Below are positions 14,085 through 24,665 of a DNA stretch of 64,000 nucleotides, piece after piece. Where the stretch lies: contig JBAMJR010000011.1 in the NCBI GenBank assembly GCA_038501785.1, forward strand, positions 248,001 through 312,000, in the 5' to 3' direction. The stretch's first letter is position 1. Each line of letters starts with the position of its first letter. The notes beneath the pieces are model-generated. The model made no database searches. It was not told the origin of the DNA and worked only from the letters and a program-made list of their open reading frames with translations. The translations under genes were made by a program, and so were the position numbers. This DNA comes from Myoxocephalus aenaeus. Lineage: Eukaryota; Chordata; Actinopteri; Perciformes; Cottidae.

Positions 14085-17000
14085 ATGGACAAACCACCTC
14101 AAGAGAAACGCAGGTAATGTTTTCCACGCAACGCAAGGTAGACTTAGCGGTAGTTAAGTTACGCAGGTAGCCTGTGGTAGTTAAGTTTCAGAAAGGCTGG
14201 CAGTGATTGGCAGGCGCACATGGAGGTGTTTCTTGGCACAAAAAGGGAAAACATTTAGTTAATTGGTTGTATATCTCCATGGTAAGTCTCCATATTGTAT
14301 CAGTCTTTGAAGAAAATAAAGCAAACCGTAAACCTGTAAAGTTATCTGAGCTAATGTTATGCTTCACTCCTATAATTGATGGCAAAACCTAAAGCTCTTT
14401 TTCAAAATATATATCTAACCCCCAAATATTCTGTTTACTACGAAAAATAATAAAACAGCTTTTGGTATATTTGGCCTTTTTTTTGTTGACAGTTGACAGT
14501 TGAGTCAATTGTACAAGTAAAAGATGGTTATTCAATATTTTCTGTCAGCTGACTCGTCGACAGACGTCGCTCCAGTAATAGGCAGTTGAATCAGGAGTTT
14601 TTAGTATCAAAGGCACCAGTCTTTAAGAGAGGACTAGAGAGCAAATGCAAAAAAAAAGCTTTTGTCCCAGTTTTGTGACTAATTGGCAGACTTCCAATTT
14701 ATGTTTGTCTAACTGAGTAATTCCAGTATTTACTCTGTCTCTGTCAATTTGATTCTTATAAAAACACTTGTATTGACTGTGCTTGCACATTTAAAGGCTG
14801 TAACATAGTGTTGTAGTAGAAGAGGGTAGAACCTCACATTTGTTGGCAAATAGGTCATTTTGTGACATTCATTTTTTCATTTGATTCAAATTTGATTAGA
14901 TATTTCCATGTTTTATTTCTGTTGAGCCATATTACAATTGTTGTTCAATCAACAATAGTGCTCACCTTAAATTTCTACACAAAACTATTTGGGTAACTCA
15001 CTTAGATGTTTCTGTCCATCTCAACAGCAGGTATTTTTAGATCTCATTTTAGGTCTAGAAAGAAAGAAATTATCCTTTTATTAATCCCCTTGGGAAAATT
15101 CTTCTCTGCATTTAACCCATCCTTGATTTAAGGAGCAGTGGGCTGCCCTGTGAGGCACCCAGGGAGCAACTAGGCGTTCAGTGCCTTGCTCAAACCGGGT
15201 ACCTTGGGGTTACAGAACGACCACTCATCCCCATGAGCTACAGCCGCCCTAATATGAAAAAATTGAAAAAAGAAAAGCATTTTAGGTGTAAGGCCTTTAA
15301 CCAAGAACATTAAAGTTAATTTCTGCTCCTTTGCTTGTTTTATGCTCTGATGCATGTGATTGTTTTCCTCATCAGCATTGGTGGCTTTGCATTTGCAATC
15401 CCAGATTCAGCCACATTTGGCACAGGTCCGTCTGCTTCAGCTAAACCTGCTTTCGACAGGTTCGGGTCCGGCAAAGTTACAGATGTCAGTTCAACAGAGA
15501 AAAGGGAGAACAATCAGTTGTTTACATTCCCAGGTAAGCTACTTAACAGTTCCCCACCAAGAAAACTGTCAAAGACCAGTACCACCATTGAATATGTAGG
15601 CTACTCTTGTGGTTTTCCTCCATTGTTTGAATGCATTGAAAAAAACAGTAGACGCAGTGGAACTAGTCCCAAACAATTAAGGGCTTCTTCAAAACCCTTT
15701 ATGCAATGAACAAAATCCCATAAATCACTTTCATTCAGTAATGTGCATCAAATTGTAAATGTAAATGTCTACATCACACAGCTGTATGTCTTACTCTCTC
15801 TCTACGTCCAGCCTTACATACAGTACAGTCACTACATGGGGCCTCATACTTGTCTGTATTCAGTGTCTACACTTGTGTTAAATACTGTGCAAACATTGTG
15901 TGAAAATACATTGAAATAAAAAATACAAGGTACATTTTTATATTTAGATACATTTTCATGTATTTCACTCATCAAAAGAGATGAAAGATAGCAAATGGAC
16001 TATTTGATTTAACCTCATCATCTTCTCCTCAGCAGCACGACCAAATTTGGTATCTCAATGGAGAGACATGGAGTGGACAGAAGAGTGAGTACAAAAATGA
16101 CTTTCTCTCAGGATATAAGGTAAATTGACAAAAAAGCGAACTTTCCCTATTCTGAAGCAGGGGCAGTTCCTTCTTGTCTTTTAACCTTTCAGGTGACTGA
16201 GATGGCATTAAGTAGTACAAGTAGTACTTGGGGATTGACATCAATCCCCAAGTACTAGTTGTACTACTTCAATCTACTTTAAAAAAAAAAAACATTGTCC
16301 TTCTGAATATGTGTAAACAGGATATGAATCACTAGTGGGGCGCGCTAACCTAATTCAAATTAAAGTATTACCTAACTTTTTATCTCTTCCAAAATATTCC
16401 TATCCTGATTAAAACATCTAATATAATTTCTTTCATATGGGGGAACAAACCTAGTCGGATCAGCAAGACCCAACGCGACAGGAGGCCTAGCTTTACCTCA
16501 TCTACTGAGCAGCCCTGCCCCTTCTTAGCAAACATTTGAGTACAAACATAATAGTGAATCACACAATGAGAATATGGACTCAGTTTAGGAGACATTTTGG
16601 GCTGCATGGAGCCTCTCCCCCTTAAATTGAATCACATGTTTACACCCTCCTGTAGAGACCATGCTTTTACTCTGTTTTGATAAAGGGATCAATCAATCCA
16701 TAATTTATACATAGAAGATACATTTGCGTAATTTTCCTAATTATCCCTAATCTATGATTTACCAAGGAAGATTTTTGTTATTAATTCTCTATAATTTATT
16801 TTATTTTTAAATTTGATACTATTTTGATATTTTGTTTTTCATTATTTTACTTTAATATTGCTTTGTGATTTATGCAAATGTCAGCCCCACAATGGGTAGG
16901 TGGGTGGGCAGGGTGGTAGTCTGTAATTGAAGTCAAATATATGTAGGTTGTGTATCCTCTACAATTTATTTACAAAAAAATAAATGAATGGCATTCAAGT

Positions 17001-19821
17001 CAAGTTTGCAACTATTTGATTCACTAGCAGTGATATATTTCTGTTTATTTAAAGTGAAAAGTAAACCAGCAAGTATCTTAAATTCTAATCTAGGAAAAAG
17101 ACGAGCCTGATGAAGACTATCAGCTCCTACATACCAAGCATTGCCGATGTGAATCAGGCTCATGTTCTCCTCCTGGGTCCGGTTGGTTCTGGAAAGTCCA
17201 GCTTCATCAGCTCAGTCCAGTCTGTGTTTAATGGAAGAGTCACCAACAGAGCCATGGTGGGCTCTTCCTCGACCAGCTTCACCAAGAAGGTACAAGTAGA
17301 GCAGTAACATGTACACTAAAATAATAGACATTTATTTTGAGCGAGGTGGGCACTAAATGAGCTGAAATGTATTGTTGGGTTTCTAATAGGGAGATACTGA
17401 AAAGAGTGTGAGTCTCATTTGGCCTTTGAGTAAGACATTGATTCAAGCGGGTATCTGAGCAATTCACCCACAAAAAGTAAAAACACGGCCTAAACACTGG
17501 TTTCACTCTTCCAGGGCTCTGTTACGTTGAGAAAGACCATCGCTGGTGTTTTCAGTTATTTGCATTTCATGATTTTCACAAAGACGTTTTTCAATTTTTG
17601 TGAAACATCATCTCATGCAACATTAGTTCAAAAGTTGACTAAGACTGAACTCAACACCCACTTAATAGCTTTTCTTTAAATCTCATGGTCTTTTGGAGTG
17701 AATGAAGTTTGCCTGGTTATCATGAAGTTGATGTACTCACCCGTGTTTCAGATGTTTTTCCAAGTCAAGAATGTACTTTCACGCTCAATTCAAAGTTAAA
17801 TGCTGAATGACAACAAAACAATTAAATATAAATATATTAAAATATAGATACCGACAGACAAGACACGCACACAAAAAGGAACACTGAACCACAATTTCTC
17901 AAGTTTGTTCTCCAGAAGACCGTATTGGTGCATCCCTCCAATCAGCAGGGCTGTTGGGATGCTTTAGGCGTCCATCCCATTAACTTGTTGTACGTGTGTG
18001 TGTGTCAGCTGCAGTCCTTCAACATCCATGGTCAGAATGGAGAGTATCCCACTGGACTGATATTGTGCGACATGATGGGCCTAGGAGATGGAGAAATGAC
18101 CGGGCCAACCCTCCACGACATCCTGTCCATCATTAAAGGTCACGTACCTGAGGGGCACAAGGTAAGCAGGGTCGGTCTTGTAATGTTGTAGTTGTAGCAT
18201 TGTGCTAAAGAGAGCAATGCCGGAGTATCGTTGGTTGTTTGGTCCATACTGAAATATTTCTCACCGACCACCAGATGGATTGGCACAGTATTTTATACAG
18301 ACTCTCATGATTCCCAGAGGATTCATTGTAATGACTTTGGTGGCCCTCTGACTTTACTTCTAGCTCCACCATTAGGTTAACATTTGTGGTTTTGAGTGAA
18401 ATGTCTCAACCCCTATTGGATGGATTGCCTTGAAATTTACAGACAGTCATGGTCCCGTCAGGATGAATTGTAAAAGCTTTACTGATCCTCTTACTTTTTT
18501 CCCTCGCACCATCATTAGGTCAGACTTAGTTTAGTGCTAACACTCAACATGAGTTGTGTTGCTCTTCATTTCTCTCTCTCAGTTTAGCCCAGATCAGCCA
18601 GTGAGGTCTGAGACTGTGGGCTATGTGAAGAGGCCAAGCCTCCAAAATAAGATCCATTGTGTGGCCTTTGTGGTGGACGGCTCTAAAGTCCTGACCTACC
18701 CTAAAGGCCTACGCACCACCTTCCAGCAGCTCCGTGAGCACATCAGTGACCTGGGTAAGAAAAGGAAAAACAAGCAGTTAAAACAAAGACGATTTCACCA
18801 ACTGATTGAAGTTCCTTGTCAGACAAACTGGGCTTTGACTTTTGAAACCAAAGTGGAAAAGCAGTACTTTGTCAGTTTTTACCTTATTATATTATTGAAA
18901 CCTTAATGACAGCCTCGTGTTCTGCCTGTTAGGTGTTCACCAGGTGGCTCTGCTGACCCACGTTGACCAAATTTGTTCAGAAACGGACAAAGACGCCACC
19001 CAGGTTTACAAGAGCCACATCATTCGGGACATGGTAGGTTGAAATAAACCTTATGCAGTTGGGGAAGTGTTCATGTATTATAATTTAACTCTCCAGTCTC
19101 AGAGACATTTCCTCTAAATTATCTGTAAATGAGAAATGGAAATGCACTAACTACCTGACCATGAAGGTATTGCATAATACAGACACTAAGGTTGTCATTT
19201 AGTCAACATGCCTTATGAACATGCCTGTGAGGATACAATGGTGAATTAGTAACTTGTAATGATTTAGTTTTGATAATATATTACCAGAGAGTCATGTGAA
19301 CTCTTAATCTCAGTGGGTCAACTTCTCTATGTGGTCTACAATGTGGATACAAAATGAAGAGGCTATTAAAATACATTTAACAGTAAACAAGGGGAGTAGT
19401 CAATTACATTATAAAATATCAAACAGTCTGTAACTGTACATTTTCAAAAATGAGAAACTACAGGCAGATCCTTTTTATTTTGTATTCCTCTCTGTCTAGA
19501 TTATTTTCAAACTAAAAGTACTTTACTTTCTGTGAGAATAAACTTGACTCACTCGTTTCAAACCACACCGCTTGAGATGATCATTTTTAGTGTCACCCAG
19601 TTTATAATGACATTTGTGTGTGTTTGCAGATGGGTAAAGCTGGAGCTCTGTTGGGTATGTCCACCTCCTACATCGTCCCGGTGAAGAACTACTCATCCGA
19701 GCTGGACCTGGACGTGAACACTGATGTGCTTCTGCTTAGTGCTGTCGACCACATCCTGCAGTATACCGACCTGCATTTCCAGGACAATACATCCCACCAC
19801 ACAGGGCCAAAGATAGACTAA
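14085..19821 (+). CDS. IFI44-like interferon-induced GTP-binding protein without TLDc domain (gene 1)
   Basis: Eight exons join in frame to a 350-residue protein: 14085-14113, 15376-15533, 16033-16084, 17094-17289, 18009-18161, 18583-18754, 18933-19033, 19630-19821 (TAA). All junctions are GT-AG and phases match. The IFI44/IFI44L family are interferon-induced cytoplasmic proteins with a P-loop GTPase-like domain. Seen here: G1 'GPVGSGKSS' in exon 4, a G3-like 'LCDMMGL' in exon 5, 'CVAFVVDGSK' in exon 6, a G4-like 'LLTHVD' in exon 7 and 'VPVKNY' in the last exon. Exons 4-7 have exactly the same lengths (196, 153, 172, 101 nt) as in the paralogue at 24.6-28.7 kb. The N-terminal TLDc domain of typical members is absent; exons 1-2 encode about 60 residues rich in Phe, Gly, Ser and Ala ('GGFAF', 'TFGTG', 'RFGSG'). 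The ATG is the first one after a promoter-proximal ISRE. The family call is secure; orthology to IFI44 versus IFI44L cannot be decided here. Confidence -1.
15071..15252. repeat. Dispersed fish repeat in gene 1 intron 1
   Basis: 'tttattaatccccttggg', 'gcatttaacccatcc', 'gcagtgggctgcc' and 'gtgccttgctcaa' are in the order found in a common teleost interspersed repeat. It ends about 120 bp before exon 2 of gene 1. Confidence -1.
16210..16269. repeat. Near-perfect 29-bp inverted repeat (hairpin) in gene 1 intron 3
   Basis: The arms 16210-16238 and 16241-16269 are reverse complements with a single mismatch, separated by two bases (CA). Each arm contains GTAGTAC and GGGGATTGA. An A-run follows at 16279. 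It lies between exons 3 and 4 of gene 1. It could be a tiny palindromic element, a recent inverted duplication, or a transcribed hairpin; function is not shown. Confidence -1.
18240..18510. repeat. Dispersed repeat in gene 1 intron 5
   Basis: 'ggattgccttgaaatttacagacagtcatggtcc' type text, repeated twice in diverged form within the block ('ctcatgattcccagaggatt' and 'gtcatggtcccgtcaggatg'). Related sequence is at 33560-33620. Unclassified. Confidence -1.
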
Positions 19822-20072
19822 AACATTCCTTTTTTTTCTAAAAATATTGAAAAAGTCATCATTCACATTTAAATAATTGTTTGTGGCCAACAGTTAAAAA
19901 GCAACCTCAGGGATAAAGGATTCTGTGAACAGGATTTGATCATTTCTGACTATCAAAGCTACAGTACAATCACATAAAATGTCAAACATAGTGGCTTTAA
20001 ACTTCCATGTGAACCTTTATGCTTTCATGTTTTTTACAAAATTAGAATGGACATTTTTTTTTTATAATTCAG

Positions 20073-20078
20073 AATAAA
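20073..20078 (+). terminator. Polyadenylation signal, gene 1
   Basis: AATAAA about 250 nt after the TAA of gene 1, within an AT-rich 3' flank. It is the first canonical hexamer seen downstream of the stop; a further AATAAA-containing stretch is near 20.98 kb. Use of either site is inferred. Confidence -1.
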
Positions 20079-20828
20079 ATCTGAACTTTGTAATATCTTT
20101 TTTGTAAGCATAAACTATTATCTTTATATCATGGGCAATGAGCCTCATGTGAGAACCATTCATACAAACAAGGGGTTTTGAGTGGCAGTTTTCTCACACT
20201 TAATTTTGTTTTATGTTGGAATGAAATTTAAAGTGATCTTGTCCTGTCATACTATGTCTGCCTTTCTCCTTGTTTGACACAAAAATCACAACACAAAAGG
20301 TTCAACAACTTTATTTTAGATTGTATGATTTTATTGGCGTCTCTCACTGACAGCTGCCTTTTTGAGTAGAAGAATATTAATGTATTATACATAATAATAA
20401 TAACAATAATAATAATTAAGGGTTTTATATTTGGTCAATTTGTTTTAAATCTTAGTTAGTAATAGTCAGTGGGCCTTTTAATGCTTTTTTTTTTTTTGTG
20501 ACTGAAGGTGTGGCAAGGTTGTGTTGTAGATCAAGTTTACTTTAGTAAAACAAACTATTATTAAGGCGGCTGTGTTATTCTTAAAGTTGGAATATAGTTT
20601 TTAAAGAGTTTGTCCAGTTTAATATCCATCCGAAATGATTTTAACCTGGTTCAAGGAATAGTTACATGGATTAAAACAATAGATATTACAGTTCACAGAT
20701 TTATATCCAGTGAAGGCCATGTTTGTAATTAATTAGATTTTGTATATTAACCTTAATAATAATAATAATTATTGCTGCAGTCTGTAATAATGAGGGCGTG
20801 GCAAACGATTTCTTTGTCAGTCCAAAAG

Positions 20829-20838
20829 GAAATCGAAA
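20829..20838 (+). promoter_or_regulatory. ISRE-like core upstream of the decayed IFI44-like copy
   Basis: GAAATCGAAA matches GAAANNGAAA. It lies about 890 nt before the TLDc remnant in a block that resembles the region upstream of the next copy. A ten-base match with two free positions can occur by chance; position and homology are the only support. Confidence -1.
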
Positions 20839-21020
20839 GTAATTGTTCTGCCTCAACAAGGTGTGGGAAACTTATATTTTGTCTGTCTGAGGGGGAAAAA
20901 AGTATATATATATTTTAAAAATAATCTGCCATAGAAAAAACACTTATCTTTTTTCATAGATGCTTCCAGTGTTTGAAATAAAACTTTGATAAAGTGAAAA
21001 AAATGTATTGCTGTTGAAAT

Positions 21021-21335
21021 ATCCATCCATTATCCAAACCGCTTATCCTGTTTAGGGTCATGGGGGCGTTGGAGCTGATCCCAGCTGTCAATGGGTGAAG
21101 GCAGGGTTCACCCTGGACAAGTCGCCAGTCTATGGTAGGGCACACAGACAGCCATTCATACTCTTACGGGCAGTTTAGAGTCCAATTAACCTATGCTGCA
21201 TGTCTTTGGACTGTGGGAGGAAGCTGGGGAGAACATGCAGACTCCACACAGGGGCCTGCCCAGACCAGGATCCGAACCCCGGGCCCTATTGCTGTGAGGC
21301 AACAGTGCTAGCCACTACACCACCATGCAGCCCTA
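21021..21335 (-). repeat. Dispersed teleost repeat with 'gcttatcc' head
   Basis: 'accgcttatcctgtttaggg', 'accctggacaagtcgccag', 'catgtctttggactgtggga', 'aactccacacaggg'-type and 'gctagccactacaccacc' segments occur in the order of a very common fish interspersed repeat, probably non-LTR-derived. Nearly full length. Orientation was judged from the LINE-like 'catccattatcc' terminus. Confidence -1.
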
Positions 21336-21720
21336 GTTGTCACTGTTGAAATATATAAAATACATTTGATGGCAGCAGCTAATTCACAATATTAACATAC
21401 TAATATAAAGTAATTTCATGTTTCCTCTGATTCACCCACAAACAGTCAATAATTAGGAGGAAGTGATCTCTAATTATAAGTGTAGCTTGTTATGTTATTG
21501 AAGAATTTAGTTTTGTGATAAATAGTTTTATTTTATCGGTATGTTCAGTAATCAGCGTTGGTTGACAGGATAAAATACTATAACTTCCATGATTTTACAT
21601 ACAAATCAAACCTTGAATATTGGGTGCAACCTGGATGATACAGTGGAATTTACCAGAGTCAATTGATCAAGATATTCTGCATTTTTTCTATTTTTTTTTC
21701 TATTTTATTTTTGTATTTAG

Positions 21721-23355
21721 ACACCAAAGTGAGCAGACGTCATTCACCATAATGTACACACTTCAACAGACCAACTGTCCAAAACTCCTTACATATCCAG
21801 TCACTCTCCCAGCTAATGCAGTGAGAATGGTGAGTAACTCGGGTCCATATTTTGGAGAAGTGTTGGCTCTTGTCAATGGAAGCAAAGCAGTCGTGTTTAG
21901 CAATCCAGGAGATCGTTACAACTTCGATGCTGCAGAGATGCATGGCAACGACCTCAACCTGACCGAGTGTGAAGTGTATGAAGTGGAGGGTAAGTTCACC
22001 ATGAAGTATTATATTTTAATGCGTTGTTGTGGCAAATCCACAAATGTTATTTGATCAATTTAATGACGTGTCTGTCCATATATGCAAAACACAAGTACAA
22101 TGAGTATGAAATTTTTTTATTTTTTTAACAGCCTTTACTGATGTTGTTGTACCTATATTTCGCCCAACCCCAAAAAATAATGTTGTCAAGGCAGGCAACT
22201 GGCAACAAATTAAATTAACTACTTAACTCAGGTTAAAAAAAGGGCTCAACCACACCACTAATCACCTGTCGAGCTGCTATCTGATCAACCCATCCTGTCT
22301 TAGCTTTTGTGGACAAAAGATTGTTCTTCATGCTCAATCGCACACACGCATCAGTCTAAAAAACTACGTCAAATAATTAAAGTCACATATCATCTCTTCA
22401 ACAAAAAGAAGCTATTCATAACTGTCTTCTTTTCTGAACCTCATGCCTAACGTGTTCAGTCCACGAGGCCTTCCAGCAGATGATTTGTGGGTTTTGCCCT
22501 TTATCTCCTTGTTTTTAGCCTTACTGTACGTGATCATTTCTACTTTTATGGGACCCTTTAATACTAAATTGAAGCTAGTATTGTTGAACTTTAATCATGG
22601 GTGACGTTAAACCAATGTACAAACGACGGGTAGTAAGATTATCAATAATGTGAAAAAATAAAAAAATGGCATGTGATATTAATACTATGTTTTGTTAATA
22701 TGCCATTAAGAAAATAAGTTGTTTGGATGGGTAATATTCTTTTTAAATACAATTTTAAAAGCGTTTTTTGTTCATCTCAGAACTTCAGAGGCCTTGGATA
22801 ACTATAAACTGGGAATCTGAGTAAGATGGATACCATATGCTTTACTATAGTACAATATACTACATACAATACAACAAATATTGATGATGTAAAAACAAAG
22901 TACGACATTTCAATCAATTATATGTAATAATGAATGTGATCAACATGCCATGACTTTCAATGCTGCTTTGCTTGACTGGACATACTATACCAATTATGTT
23001 AGATTAGAATGACTCTATTGATTCAAAATATTATATATTTGTTTACCATGCTTACTGTGCTATACTGTTATTAACTGTACACTTCTTGACTAATTGTCAT
23101 AAACCTAACCAGGCTGAAAACAACTAACAACCTTTTCAGATTAAACGTGTTTAAAAAAATATATTTTCTTGCTCCTACAGGAAGAGGAAGGAGCTGATTG
23201 AGAGTATTAGGATGTACAACCCACAGATAGCTCGGTGTCCCAGTTATGCGTCCTGCTTATTGGACCAGTTGGAGCTGGAAAGTCCAGCTTCTTCAATTCT
23301 ATCTATTAAAGGTCACGTCACCAGTCAGGCCATCGCTGGCTGCTCTGCCACCAAC
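21721..23355 (+). pseudogene. Decayed IFI44-like copy (TLDc fragment, linker, P-loop exon)
   Basis: Three exon-like blocks are near copies of those in the gene at 24.6-28.7 kb. 21721-21989 carries only the C-terminal part of a TLDc domain ('NAVRMVSNSGPYFGE', 'NFDAAEMHGNDLNLTECEVYEVE') and ends in a good GTAAGT donor. Compared with the paralogue it lacks the stretch from just before the ATG to the 'LLTYPV' codons (about 260 nt), so no start remains. 22781-22820 is the linker exon, missing its first codons. 23181-23355 is the P-loop exon with a one-base loss near 23217 and an 8-base loss near 23310, which break the frame around the GKS motif. All later G-domain exons are absent. The upstream block around 20.5-20.9 kb resembles 23.8-24.2 kb, so this is probably the remains of a tandem duplication. 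Confidence -1.
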
Positions 23356-24091
23356 TACTTAATATCTAGACTGGCTACTGAGAATTTGTTTTAAACTAAT
23401 ACCGAAAGCTAAATGAGTTTGTAAGAGCCACAAGTGTGATTTTTGGTTAAATGAAATTTCAGGAGTGTTTATAATTTAATATTCAGAATTATGCTCACGG
23501 TTTAGGAATTATATGTGAAAGACGTTTATGGTAATGATTGACGCTCGAACGCCGCTACAGAGTTTATTTAGAGACAAATTTTGTTTTATTTTGAAGGCCA
23601 GATTATTCCAGTACGGACACTTCCAGTTTCATTTCTGGAGAAACTGCGCGTCACCTGGTCTGCACAGGCAACGTTACAACTCCAGTTAGAGCTCCGCGAC
23701 TCTTTAGGCAGAAGGTAAAGCTGAACACGTTTATATAGTTATTTAATATTAAAAGGTTTCATATCTTGCGAAACTTTTATATAAATTAGCCAGTGTGATT
23801 TCCAACGCGTGATAACTTGTGTGACTGTCACTGAGGGTGTGTGTGGCAAGGCTGGGACATAGGATAGTTCAAATGAATTGTATTCAATCCTAATTTGAAT
23901 CCTACTATACCTTTTCCCGGATTAAGACCCAACCCCGGAAGTGAAATTAAAAACCGAAACTGTCAGGATCATTTCCTGATTGTCATCTGGCTTTAGAAAT
24001 AGTTCAGGTTTAAACCAACAGATCCCAAAGTTCCTTTCCGGTTGAAACCATTTGTGAAATTAATTACGATTTATAAATTGTTGTTCTAAAA

Positions 24092-24101
24092 GAAAGTGAA
24101 A
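24092..24101 (+). promoter_or_regulatory. ISRE-like core upstream of gene 2
   Basis: GAAAGTGAAA, an exact GAAANNGAAA core, about 570 nt before the ATG of gene 2 and about 500 nt before its TLDc exon. A looser IRF-like TTTCATTTC (spacing 1) is near 23628, close to a possible noncoding first exon ending 'GGCAGAAG' before gtaaag near 23714. Function is inferred from family and position. Confidence -1.
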
Positions 24102-24665
24102 AGCTGTCATGGCAGTTGCAGTCGGTAATAATGGGGTTTTCGTTATTCTGGTGTTTATCAAACTGTGGCCATGTTTGTCAGTCTGAGCGAAAACATTTAC
24201 AGTTTTATCATTCTGTGCCAGGGTAGCAAAGGATAACAGGACTTGTAGTGTTTTAAGGAAACCTCTTATTTTAAGTCCTACAAAATAGAATATGTGTTAC
24301 TCTTGACGTATAAATTAAAATTGATGACGGAAGCTATTGGACCAATTGACTTGTGTATTATGTTTTACCACAATGCATCAATCACAACAGTAATAGACAA
24401 TGTCATGTTATTTTGAATGGTTCTTCAATGTTTTTGTGGAATGCAGTTTTAAGATGATTTTAACAACTGTTTTATTTATTATTATATTTATTAAACCTTG
24501 AACATAGGGTGCAACCCACATACATCTAGTTTATCCAGAGGGATTAAAAGAAGTAAAATGTTTCTGGATATCCTGCATTTTTATGCAACTGTTTCTTTTC
24601 GTAGACACTAAAGTGAGAACGTAATTCACTATCCTTCACACACTTCAACAGACCAACTGTCCACC

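Larger units (their letters stand above)
19822..21720. other. Interval between gene 1 and decayed copy
   Basis: Holds the gene 1 3' UTR, AT-rich simple sequence (ATA repeats at 20391-20416), an ISRE-like core, and a dispersed repeat at 21.0-21.3 kb. The block 20.46-20.87 kb shows patchy likeness to 23.8-24.2 kb upstream of gene 2 ('gtgtggcaagg', 'tgcagtc.gtaataatg'). Confidence -1.
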
